From: JBEBSD01 sp040394475
GTDB taxonomy: Bacteria > Bacteroidota > Bacteroidia > Cytophagales > Spirosomataceae
Direction of reading: 5' to 3'
DNA length: 23,650 nucleotides
NCBI GenBank assembly: GCA_040394475.1
Contig: JBEBSD010000087.1
Location: 1 to 23,650, forward strand
Both the position numbers and the translations under genes were made by a program. This document shows, piece by piece, positions 8,209-15,219 of the stretch (position 1 is its first letter; the number at the start of each line of letters is the position of its first letter). Below the pieces are notes generated by a model. That model was not told the DNA's origin. It ran no database searches and was given only the letters and a program-made list of their open reading frames with translations.

Positions 8209-11200
8209 TTAAAACCCGACCTGAACACCGACGCGGTACATTTTAGCCGCAGGATACGCATTCATGTCCACCCCCAGCACGGTATTGTTATTCCCCAGAG
8301 AATTAACCTCCGGATTGTAGCCGGAGTATCGGGTCAGCGTGAGCAGGTTTTCCCCTGCGACATACACCCTTGCCCGCGCAAACAGGGTTTTGCTTTTCAG
8401 GGGAAGACTATAGCCCAGTGTGAAATTCCGCAGCCTGACAAATGACCCATCCTCAATATAATTGCTGCTGGCACGGTTAGGGAAAGTGCCCTGCCTGCCA
8501 TCGGGACGATCGATAAGGGCAATGCGATCGGAACTACCCGCTTCCGTCCAGGCTTCCTTATAAATCGCCAGGCCATTCATCCCGTTTACCTGGGTGGTAA
8601 GGTCTATCAGGTTCAGGTTGAGGATATCGTTCCCCTGCGTGCCATTTATAAAGACACTCAGATCAAACCCTTTATAGCTAAGCGTATTGTTAATTCCGAA
8701 TTCATAGTCCGGATGCGGATTCCCGATAATCGTTTCATCCAGTCCTTCTTCAAAGACCCCGTTCCCATCAATATCCCGGTAATTTTCAAATCCGGGACCC
8801 GTATTCAGGTTCGTCGCCATGTGCCCGGCTTTGTATGCGGCTTCTGTCTGCCAGAGCCCGTCAAAAATATTTCCCCAGAACATCCCGATCGGCTGTCCTG
8901 TCATAATCACCGATCCGGCCCCCCCGTTCCGCTGGATCATGTACCCGCTGATCGATGAGCCGAAGAAACGGTCCGAATCAGCCAGTTTCATCACTTTGTT
9001 ACGGTTAAACGAGATGTTTCCGGATAGATTCCACTTCACTGTATGGTCAAGCAACACCGCGTTGATTCCCAACTCGACCCCTCTGTTGCGTACACTCCCG
9101 ATATTCATTAAAGAGGAGGTATAACCGCCCTGCCGGGGGATGGCCACGTTGAACAGCAGATCGCGGGTGGTTTTGGTATAATAATCTGCCACCAGGGTTA
9201 ACCGGTTCCGGAACAGACCGATGTCAATCCCGGCATCCAGCTGCTTTGTGCTTTCCCATTTCATGTTTTCGTTAACCAGGGCTCCCGGAACGATCGTGGT
9301 AACGAAATTATTTCCAATTACATACGGGGCGCCCAGGCTGTATGTCTGCAAATTCTGGTAGAGTGGAATCGATTGGTTGCCGGTCACTCCGATGCTTGTC
9401 CGCAGTTTCAGATCACTTAGCCAATCCACATCCGAAAGGAAGTCTTCCTGCACCACCCTCCAGGCAAAGGCGGCGGAAGGGAAGAAACCAAATCGGTTAT
9501 TTTTCCCGAAGCGGCTGGATCCGTCGTATCGTGCCGACACGGTAAGCAGGTAGCGGTTTTCAAAATCATAGTTAACTCTTCCCAAAAAGGATGCAATCGA
9601 CCAGCGCGAGACGCCGGAAGCGGGGAACTGGGGATCAGTTCCCAGGCCAATATTATAGTAACCGGTTACATCGGTAAAAAAATCTCTTGAGGAGGTGGAA
9701 AAACTTTCACTGGTTTCCTGCTGCAGGGTGAATCCTCCGAGTACCTCCAGGTGGTGTTTTCCGGCAATATTCTTTTTGTACGTAAGCGTGTTTTCATTGA
9801 CCCAGTTAATATCCTGGCCGGATCCCACCGAAGCGCTGCCGCCTGTTGTCCTGGAAACCACGAAGTCTGACGGGATATAGCTGTACTGTCTGCTATTCGA
9901 AATATAGGTACCCGCACTGATTCTGGCTACCAGATCCGGGAGCACTTCATACTGCACATACAGATTTCCCAGGATCCGGTTATTGGTATTTTTGTATTGG
10001 GAGCGTTCTGCCATTTCAACGGGATTCTGAATAGCGGGATTAGCATAAATGCCCGTTTCTGTCCAGAGTTTATCCTGGGAAGAATAAGTGCCGTCTTCGT
10101 GGCGCACGGGCAAGGTCGGAACCATATGCAGCGCAGCATACACGACTCCCGAATTGTCATGTCCGGTAGTGCTGTGCGGGATGGGGCGGTCACGGTTATA
10201 GTTAGCAGCCATACTCATACCCAGGCGGAATCTTTCACTGGCACGGTGTTCCAGGTTAAACCCCAAATTCCCTTTTGTAAAATTGGAATTCAGAATGATC
10301 CCATCCTGATTAAAATAGTTTCCGGAAACAGAAAACTGAGTTTTCTCATTGCCTCCCCGGAAAGAAATCGTATGACTCTGCACAGGAGCTGTTCTGAAAA
10401 TAGCATCCTGCCAATCGGTTCCTGCGCCCATCTCATTAATCTGATCCGGCGTGTACGCCCGGCTGAGGAGACTGCCGTTCCGGAAAACGCTCCAGAACTG
10501 TCTGTCCAGGGTGGCCCAGTCCCGTGCATTCAGTAAATCCAGCTTTTTAGTCACCTGCTGCGCCCCGTAATAGAAATCATAGTCCACCTGCGTTTTTCCT
10601 GATTTTCCCTTTTTGGTGGTGATGATAATGACTCCGTTTGCTCCCCTGGAACCATAAATAGCAGTTGCAGAGGCGTCCTTCAGTACCGTCACGGTTTCGA
10701 CATCATTCGGATTAAGGAAAATGCTGGAACCCCCTACCGGGAATCCGTCTATCACATACAGCGGATCATTTCCGTATTGTATCGAATTACTTCCTCTGAC
10801 CCGCACGCGCATTGTTCCTCCCGGAGCTCCGCTCGTCTGGGTCACCTGAACTCCCGGAATCCGGCCCTGCAGTCCCTGCTCAATTCTGTCCACCGGCAAT
10901 TGTGTAATTTCTTTGCTGTCGACCGTCGCAACAGCACCCGTCAGATCTGACTTTTTCCGGGTGCCGTATCCCACTACGATCACTTCATCCAGCGATCGTT
11001 CACCGACCTGCAAAACGACGTTTACCGTGGTCCGGGTGCCGGTCGGGATCTCGGTCTTTTCATACCCTACATAACTGAAAACGAGCACCGCATTTTCGTC
11101 AGGCACAACGATCACATACTTCCCGTTCACATCCGTAGTGGTACCTACCGTGCTTCCTTTCACCACGACATTCACTCCGGGCAACGGCAGCGATGCCGCA

Positions 11201-11328
11201 TCCGTCACCTGACCACGTACTTCCTGAAATAAAACCGGGGTTGCTGCAAAGACGGCCGGGTTCCACAACACCGTTCCGCACAGGACCAGGATTCCTGTAA
11301 GGTTGGAGAGGATTAAGGTTGTTTTCAT
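8209..11328 (-). CDS. SusC/RagA-family TonB-dependent outer-membrane transporter without STN domain (left-hand locus)
   Basis: A 1039-residue outer-membrane transporter. Residues 1-29 are a signal peptide. A carboxypeptidase-regulatory-like domain (about 36-107, VRGQVTDA...LPGVNVVVKGS) leads into the SusC signature VIVVGYGTRKKSDLTG (116-131). The plug follows (about 126-241) and contains DASATAIYGSRGANG (218-232), the RagA signature. The rest is the 22-strand beta-barrel, ending in aromatic-type strand residues VGVQVGF. It imports glycan fragments with its SusD partner, driven by TonB. It lacks the N-terminal STN domain, so it should not signal to a FecR protein; the nearby IclR regulator is the likelier control. 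The start is ATG 11328; a TTG at 11355 would lie inside the -7 box. It heads a seven-gene operon. Confidence 0.96.
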   Translation of the reverse strand: MKTTLILSNLTGILVLCGTVLWNPAVFAATPVLFQEVRGQVTDAASLPLPGVNVVVKGSTVGTTTDVNGKYVIVVPDENAVLVFSYVGYEKTEIPTGTRTTVNVVLQVGERSLDEVIVVGYGTRKKSDLTGAVATVDSKEITQLPVDRIEQGLQGRIPGVQVTQTSGAPGGTMRVRVRGSNSIQYGNDPLYVIDGFPVGGSSIFLNPNDVETVTVLKDASATAIYGSRGANGVIIITTKKGKSGKTQVDYDFYYGAQQVTKKLDLLNARDWATLDRQFWSVFRNGSLLSRAYTPDQINEMGAGTDWQDAIFRTAPVQSHTISFRGGNEKTQFSVSGNYFNQDGIILNSNFTKGNLGFNLEHRASERFRLGMSMAANYNRDRPIPHSTTGHDNSGVVYAALHMVPTLPVRHEDGTYSSQDKLWTETGIYANPAIQNPVEMAERSQYKNTNNRILGNLYVQYEVLPDLVARISAGTYISNSRQYSYIPSDFVVSRTTGGSASVGSGQDINWVNENTLTYKKNIAGKHHLEVLGGFTLQQETSESFSTSSRDFFTDVTGYYNIGLGTDPQFPASGVSRWSIASFLGRVNYDFENRYLLTVSARYDGSSRFGKNNRFGFFPSAAFAWRVVQEDFLSDVDWLSDLKLRTSIGVTGNQSIPLYQNLQTYSLGAPYVIGNNFVTTIVPGALVNENMKWESTKQLDAGIDIGLFRNRLTLVADYYTKTTRDLLFNVAIPRQGGYTSSLMNIGSVRNRGVELGINAVLLDHTVKWNLSGNISFNRNKVMKLADSDRFFGSSISGYMIQRNGGAGSVIMTGQPIGMFWGNIFDGLWQTEAAYKAGHMATNLNTGPGFENYRDIDGNGVFEEGLDETIIGNPHPDYEFGINNTLSYKGFDLSVFINGTQGNDILNLNLIDLTTQVNGMNGLAIYKEAWTEAGSSDRIALIDRPDGRQGTFPNRASSNYIEDGSFVRLRNFTLGYSLPLKSKTLFARARVYVAGENLLTLTRYSGYNPEVNSLGNNNTVLGVDMNAYPAAKMYRVGVQVGF

Positions 11329-11352
11329 TGTTCTATATTTGGTTTTATTTTT

Positions 11353-11360
11353 CAAATATA
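11353..11360 (-). promoter_or_regulatory. Bacteroidota -7 box (TATATTTG) of the left-hand susC operon
   Basis: On the minus strand TATATTTG matches the TAnnTTTG -7 consensus of the primary Bacteroidota sigma factor. It ends 24 bases before the susC ATG at 11328, leaving a short AT-rich leader. A clear -33 TTTG is not present at the usual spacing; a GTGTG stretch near 11380-11385 is the closest. Use of the primary sigma factor agrees with this SusC having no STN domain and with an IclR regulator next door. Confidence 0.5.
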
Positions 11361-11417
11361 GAAATCAAGCAAGACTATTCACACATTTAGTTGACTTTTT
11401 TTATTTTTCAGCTGTGA

Positions 11418-11430
11418 ATATCCCGGATAT
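11418..11430. promoter_or_regulatory. Candidate operator palindrome upstream of the left-hand susC promoter
   Basis: ATATCC-C-GGATAT is a perfect palindrome with 6-base arms and a one-base centre, about 58 bases upstream of the -7 box. Outer TGAAT and ATTCA arms (11415-11439) lie around it, off-centre. IclR proteins bind short palindromes of about 13-15 bases near the promoters they control, so this is a plausible site for the IclR protein encoded at 11817-12632. The assignment is inference from position and symmetry only. Confidence 0.3.
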
Positions 11431-11483
11431 ACGGATTCATCTTAACCCGTTGGCTGTTGTCTGAAAACGTATTTCCTTTCTTG

Positions 11484-11501
11484 AAAAAACCGCAATGCGG
11501 T
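11484..11501 (-). terminator. Short hairpin with T-run, terminator candidate after iclR
   Basis: On the minus strand ACCGC-ATT-GCGGT is followed directly by five more T residues. The stem is only 5 bp, with a 3-base loop, so it would be a modest intrinsic terminator. It lies between the iclR 3' repeat array and the susC operator and promoter, where the iclR transcript would be expected to end. Confidence 0.4.
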
Positions 11502-11502
11502 A

Positions 11503-11812
11503 GTACCGGGGAGTGTGTCCTCACAGACCGTTTCCGGGTTGATGAGGAGATGGTCTGTGGAGACACAGACCATGGTGGACCGACCGTAAACCGTGTTTTA
11601 CCGTGGACTGGGTCTTATCGTTACCGCGGTCTATGTCCTCACAGACCGCTGCCGGGCTGGGAATGGGATGGTCTGTGGAGACACAGACCATGGTGGACCG
11701 ACCGTAAACCGTGTTTTACCGTGGACTGGGTCTTATCGTTACCGCGGTCTATGTCCTCACAGGCCGCTGCCGGGCTGGGAATGGGATGGCCTGTGGAGAC
11801 ACAGACCATGGG
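11503..11812. repeat. 118-bp tandem repeat array (about 2.6 units) built from hairpins, 3' of iclR
   Basis: Units start near 11503, 11621 and 11739 with a period of exactly 118 bases (GTCCTCACAG recurs at 11517, 11635 and 11753). Each unit holds a near-palindrome with arms CGGTCTATG and CACAGACCG around TCCT; the left arm is degenerate in unit 1. Each also holds a palindrome with arms ATGGTCTGTG and CACAGACCAT around a GAGA loop. A longer-range stem pairs CACAGRCC with GGYCTGTG across a 22-base loop. Units 1 and 2 differ mainly in that loop. Units 2 and 3 differ at only two positions over 58 bases, and these pair with each other. The array begins within a few bases of the iclR stop codon, so it would form the iclR 3' untranslated region. 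There are no spacers as in CRISPR. No gene is supported in 11329-11816. Confidence 0.85.
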
Positions 11813-11816
11813 TGCT

Positions 11817-12632
11817 TCAGGTGGGGATATAGTATCCCAGCCGTTGCGAGATTCGGCTTGCATACGTTTTAATGAGTTCGCCGGTCTGCTCAAACGCAGC
11901 GGCGGGCAATCGATCGGACGGGCCTGTGGTCCATATGGCAGCGATGGGATATCCATGCCTGTCAAAGACGGGGGCTCCCACGCAATGCATCCCGTCTACC
12001 TCTTCTCCCATATCTACCGCGAATCCTTTTTCTCTTACGGTATTGAGGGTTTCATAAAATGCACGCAGGTCAGTAATCGTTTGTTCCGTATACTTTTTAA
12101 AATCGATTTTTTCGCAGATCGATTTCTTTACCGGGTCGGGCAGAAAAGCCAGCATGGCTTTCGCCGGCACCGCCGTGTGCATCGGGAACCGGGTACCTAC
12201 ATCTACCCAGAATTTAAAGGAGTGCAGTCCCGGTATTTGTTCCAGCACGATCCCTTCCTGGTTAAGGATTACACCGACAAGCACCGTTTCCTTTACCCTG
12301 TCTCTCAATTCCCGCATGACATCCAGCGATTTTTCAACCAGGTTCTGATCACTTACTGCGGCATACCCCAGCGAAAGCAATTTGCCGGATAATGTGAAAG
12401 CTTTGGTATTTTCTTCCCGGTTCAAATAGCCGAAATTGAGTAACGTAGTAGCAATCCGAAACGTACTGTTTTTAGGAAACTGCAGTTTATTGCTGATTTC
12501 GGTAATACCGAGTCCTGCCGGGCACTGTGCCAGTAACTCCATCAGCTGCAGGGCCCTTTCCAAATTCGGGACGTGGTACTTGGAGCTTTCTCCGTTTTCC
12601 TTTACCAATTCTATATTATCCGGTGTTTCCAT
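11817..12632 (-). CDS. IclR-family transcriptional regulator
   Basis: A 271-residue regulator. Residues about 22-85 form the winged helix-turn-helix (LERALQLMELL, then LGITEISNKLQFPKNSTFRIATTL with the recognition helix, then a wing ending KAFTLSGKLLSLG). Residues about 100-267 are the effector-binding domain, including EEVDGMHCVGAPVFD (210-224) and the AAIWTTGP segment expected of IclR proteins. Members bind a small metabolite, often an aromatic or sugar acid, and act as repressor or activator of an adjacent catabolic operon; here the susC operon begins about 490 bases downstream. I choose ATG 12632 because it lies about 20 residues before the HTH, as is usual. ATG 12752 and TTG 12803 would add unrelated residues. 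Its 5' region carries a susC promoter relic. Confidence 0.9.
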   Translation of the reverse strand: METPDNIELVKENGESSKYHVPNLERALQLMELLAQCPAGLGITEISNKLQFPKNSTFRIATTLLNFGYLNREENTKAFTLSGKLLSLGYAAVSDQNLVEKSLDVMRELRDRVKETVLVGVILNQEGIVLEQIPGLHSFKFWVDVGTRFPMHTAVPAKAMLAFLPDPVKKSICEKIDFKKYTEQTITDLRAFYETLNTVREKGFAVDMGEEVDGMHCVGAPVFDRHGYPIAAIWTTGPSDRLPAAAFEQTGELIKTYASRISQRLGYYIPT

Positions 12633-12789
12633 ATCTGATCGACGCGTTAACCGCCTCACCTTCACAAGAAGGGCCGGCCGGCCGTAAATATAGAATTCCA
12701 AAATGGATTTTACCACTCTTTCGGCTTCCGGGCCCGCGCGCAATCGCACCATTCCGGGCCACTTCGGCGGGATGTCCGGCCGGAATACC

Positions 12790-12894
12790 TGCACTTCCGG
12801 CAATAACTGTGATTTTTAGCAGTTTATTTATTATTTTGCGGCTGTTAAATGCTTAGTTTAACACGCTCTCACAGCCCTTCATTGAGTAGGATCA
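12790..12894 (-). pseudogene. Relic of a susC promoter and start region (ATG changed to ATA), upstream of iclR
   Basis: The minus strand at 12894-12844 matches the region before the right-hand susC (21957-21906) at about 43 of 52 positions in my hand alignment. This includes TGTYAAACTAAGCATTTAAC with one difference. In both places the block ends exactly 12 bases before the start position. Here that codon is ATA (12829-12831) instead of ATG. Reading on without gaps gives (I)NKLLKITVIAGS against MNKSLQIITFAKS of the intact SusC, after which similarity fades. This is either the remainder of a deleted susC or a copied promoter that now serves iclR. Confidence 0.65.
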
Positions 12895-12921
12895 TAGGAG
12901 GGCATCGCTATGAGGGTTATT

Positions 12922-12951
12922 AAGTCGGAGATGGTAGGACATCTTCGACTT
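12922..12951. terminator. Strong hairpin, probable (bidirectional) terminator after the sigma gene
   Basis: AAGTCGGAGATG and CATCTTCGACTT form a 12-bp stem with one G-T pair and a 6-base loop. On the plus strand five T residues follow (two in the stem end), and on the minus strand TTAATAA follows. It lies 88 bases after the sigma-factor stop, so it probably ends that transcript. The same palindrome type may be dispersed elsewhere in the genome. Confidence 0.55.
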
Positions 12952-12960
12952 TTTCCTCCC

Positions 12961-13030
12961 CCAACACCTAATACCTATTCCCTAACACCTAAAACCTATT
13001 CCCTAAAACCTAACACCTAATACCTAATAC
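12961..13030. repeat. Heptamer array, ten units of CTAANAC type
   Basis: Seventy bases divide into ten 7-base units in perfect register: one CCAACAC, seven of CTAANAC type (three CTAATAC, two CTAACAC, two CTAAAAC) and two CTATTCC. It begins 8 bases after the sigma-factor stop codon on the minus strand. The unit is the reverse complement (rotated) of the TAGGTGT unit at 16416-16464. The regular register indicates slippage expansion. Confidence 0.85.
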
Positions 13031-13038
13031 TTCCCCCC

Positions 13039-13617
13039 TCACATAAACAACAGCGGAACCCCGACCCAGACCGCAAATTCCTTCAGATGCGCGCGCAGCG
13101 TACGGATCGACTGCGTAATATGGTATTCCACCGTTCGTTCGGGGATCTCCAGTAATTTCGAAATTTCTGAAGCCGGGCGGTTCTCCAGGCGGTTCAACCG
13201 GAATATTTCCCGGGTCTTTTCAGGCAATACGGCTACTGTCCGCTGTACTGCTTCATATAGATCCTGGTAGGCAATCTGTTCCTCCGTTTCACTGCTTGTT
13301 CCGTTCAATAAAGAAGGGTGCAACATTTGGTATTGCTGCCTGATGATCTGTGCTTTAATATGATTCAGCACCTTAAACTTTACGGCCCCATGCAGGTAAC
13401 TTCTTAAATCTTCCACCTGTAAACTCTCCCGGCGTTCCCAAAGCTCAACAAATAAATCCTGAATAAGTTCTTCCGCATTTTCCTGTGAATGGAGCTTTCG
13501 TCTGGCCATTCGAAGCAGCGGCTGCCAGTATCGCAGGTAAATCTCTTCAAAGGCTTCTGCGTCACCGGTATACAATCGAAGCAACAACAGGTTTTCAGGT
13601 AACTCGTTGTATTTCAT
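13039..13617 (-). CDS. ECF sigma factor (RNA polymerase sigma-70, Bacteroidota family)
   Basis: A 192-residue extracytoplasmic-function sigma factor. Region 2 spans about 22-92, with ENAEELIQDLFVELWERR (46-63) as the core-binding and -10-recognition helices. Region 4 spans about 125-180 (LPEKTREIFRLNRLEN, then the helix-turn-helix PASEISKLLEIPERTVEYHITQS) and reads the -35 element. There is no region 1.1 or 3, as is normal for ECF factors. The type is regularly paired with a FecR anti-sigma factor and an STN-bearing SusC. Here the only FecR in view is about 8.5 kb upstream, at the other end of the SusCD locus. The gene starts at ATG 13617, 459 bases after the upstream lipoprotein gene, so it probably has its own promoter. 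A heptamer array and a hairpin follow it. Confidence 0.95.
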   Translation of the reverse strand: MKYNELPENLLLLRLYTGDAEAFEEIYLRYWQPLLRMARRKLHSQENAEELIQDLFVELWERRESLQVEDLRSYLHGAVKFKVLNHIKAQIIRQQYQMLHPSLLNGTSSETEEQIAYQDLYEAVQRTVAVLPEKTREIFRLNRLENRPASEISKLLEIPERTVEYHITQSIRTLRAHLKEFAVWVGVPLLFM

Positions 13618-14076
13618 GGACTTTGCTAATTTTCTCTATAAAGGTTTATGTATGTTCCAACTGTCCTCCTTCCCACCGGGTTACGCTTGTCCTGTGCAAC
13701 AGGGGCACTCTATCCGGACCGCCTTGTTACCGGGATTAGCACCCTCAGACAAAAACGGCGGCGCTATTCACTTATAACCAGGATTTTGAAAAATGGTCTG
13801 CGCAAACACCTCCCGGTTTATAAAGCAAACAATCCGGCACTTATACCGGTACAACAAGCAGCCAATATTCTCCGGATATCGCATGCAAAGCCTCCATTGC
13901 CGGGATGCACCGGAACCAACCGGTTCCACACGACAGGCGGCTCCTGCGGGTCAGCCATCAGACACATCCGGACGACGACGCTTTTCCTGGCAGCCCCCCG
14001 AAATCGCCTGTTTACAGCAAAACCGGTTGTCTTGCTTTTGACAAACAACCGGTTTGCGTCCTCGGCCTCTTCGGGG
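13618..14076. other. Intergenic region between the F5/8C-like lipoprotein gene and the sigma gene
   Basis: Four hundred and fifty-nine bases without a supported gene. It contains the hairpin at 14017-14057, several CCGG-centred small palindromes (for example GGAACC-AACC-GGTTCC near 13915-13930), and the likely sigma-gene promoter at its left end, where no TAnnTTTG box is visible. Plus-strand open frames here run antisense into the neighbouring lipoprotein gene and have no recognisable protein features. Confidence 0.5.
14017..14057 (-). terminator. Long hairpin after the DUF4998 lipoprotein gene
   Basis: AAACCGGTTGT (14020-14030) and ACAACCGGTTT (14045-14055) form a perfect 11-bp stem around a 14-base loop, extended by G-C pairs past one bulged A. 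It sits 20 bases beyond the stop codon of the DUF4998 gene. No T-run follows on the minus strand, so it may protect the transcript end or work with Rho rather than act as a classical terminator. Confidence 0.5.
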
Positions 14077-15186
14077 CTACTTCACATACACATCGATCTC
14101 GCCCATGACGATGTATTCCTGCGGCCCGCTTAGGCCTACAAACTTAACGTAACGGGCTAGCGGGGCCTCTTCAACCGGGTACAGCTGCTCGCCATTGACA
14201 AACCGGTTAAAATCATAGCTCCCCAGGTCCGTCCAGGTTTTGTTATCATTACTCACCAGGAACTGAATACGGTCCGGAGCCCGGTCATCTCCCCCGTTTT
14301 CAAAGGTAGTCCGCCATACCCCGAATTGTGTTACGAACTGCTCGCTGCCCATATCAATGGTTGCATGGTGCGGGTACTTCGATCCCACATTGACCTGTGA
14401 ATGCCACCGGGTACCGGCCGTTCCGTCAATAAAATTGGCAACCGCATTAGTAGCCCCCGGATGTTCTGTCGAAAAGCTGACTATTTTCCAGTTTGTTTTT
14501 TTCAGCAAAAAATCTCTTGCGTAGTCATATTCCGTATAGAAGGTATCGATGGCAAAGGTATCAGGGACGTAGACAGTCCGGAACCGAAGCGGTTCACCTG
14601 TTTCAAAATCGGGAATAACCGACTCATTTTCAGTTGCCGGGAAGGCCGTTACCTTTTGGGCGCCATCCCTGGCCGTATAGGTCACCTCGGTCATATATGC
14701 CCCGGCAGTCAGGTTCGCCTGGGCCCAGTTCAGTGTGACGATCCCGTCCGCGTCAATTTCCGACCCGTTTAAGCCCCGGTTGAGCAAACCGCCTTCGTAG
14801 GCATCTCCGAATACCCGGGCCGTCACTTCCACAGGCACCGAACTGTTTCCGTTGTCGTCAAAAGCTTTCAGGAAAAAGGAATAACTCTGTTCCTGCAGGC
14901 CGGTGATCATCACCTGCAGCGAATCCACCCCCGGCTCTACGGGTACTTCCGTCGAATCCGTATAATTGTTCCAGTAAATACGGGTCGAGGCCACATTCGG
15001 GTCCGAACCCCGTGCCCATTTCAGCTGTACCCTGTACTTTCCCATGTACGCAACAGGATGGACAGGCTTTCCCACGTAGGTCAGTCCTCCCGGCACTACG
15101 AATTCTTTATAGGTGCTGTCCATTCCTTTACAGCCCAGAAGCAGCACAAGACCGGCGAAGCACCATTGTATAACTATTTTCCACAT
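14077..15186 (-). CDS. SusCD-associated lipoprotein, DUF4998 plus C-terminal F5/8C-like domain
   Basis: A 369-residue surface lipoprotein. The signal peptide ends in LLLGC with C19 lipidated. Residues about 22-225 match the DUF4998 type: two Fn3-like beta-sandwich halves with VQLKWARGSDPNV and a GDAYEGGLLNRGL linker. Residues about 233-369 form a discoidin-like (F5/8 type C) carbohydrate-binding domain, with the ATNAVANFIDGTAGTRWHSQ stretch, PHHATIDMG, and the closing MGEIDVYVK. Proteins of this kind are commonly encoded after SusCD and are thought to be surface glycan-binding helpers without enzymatic activity. It lies 33 bases after the DUF4959 gene, so the two are co-transcribed with susCD. 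The binding substrate is not known. It begins at ATG 15186. Confidence 0.85.
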   Translation of the reverse strand: MWKIVIQWCFAGLVLLLGCKGMDSTYKEFVVPGGLTYVGKPVHPVAYMGKYRVQLKWARGSDPNVASTRIYWNNYTDSTEVPVEPGVDSLQVMITGLQEQSYSFFLKAFDDNGNSSVPVEVTARVFGDAYEGGLLNRGLNGSEIDADGIVTLNWAQANLTAGAYMTEVTYTARDGAQKVTAFPATENESVIPDFETGEPLRFRTVYVPDTFAIDTFYTEYDYARDFLLKKTNWKIVSFSTEHPGATNAVANFIDGTAGTRWHSQVNVGSKYPHHATIDMGSEQFVTQFGVWRTTFENGGDDRAPDRIQFLVSNDNKTWTDLGSYDFNRFVNGEQLYPVEEAPLARYVKFVGLSGPQEYIVMGEIDVYVK

Positions 15187-15219
15187 GATTATTGCGATTG
15201 ATTAAGTGATCAGCTGAAC

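Noticed and set aside
8178..8261. Longer N-terminus for the left-hand SusD
   Set aside because: It would hide the lipoprotein signal behind 28 basic residues and overlap susC; the AAGGAG site points to ATG 8177.
11503..11812. CRISPR array
   Set aside because: Units are 118 bases, contiguous and without unique spacers, and no cas gene is present.
11457..12392. Long plus-strand open frame (311 codons) across the 118-bp array and the 3' part of iclR
   Set aside because: It is antisense to a clear IclR gene, and its first third is translated tandem repeat with the same peptide recurring. No domain or signal is seen.
12961..13030. Telomere or chromosome-end sequence
   Set aside because: The heptamer looks telomere-like, but it is a short degenerate internal array in a bacterial gene gap, with a partner array inside an operon.
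13648..14133. Plus-strand open frame of 161 codons between sigma and lipoprotein genes
   Set aside because: It runs into the DUF4998 gene on the opposite strand, has biased basic/proline composition, shows no recognisable motif and crosses the 14017-14057 hairpin.
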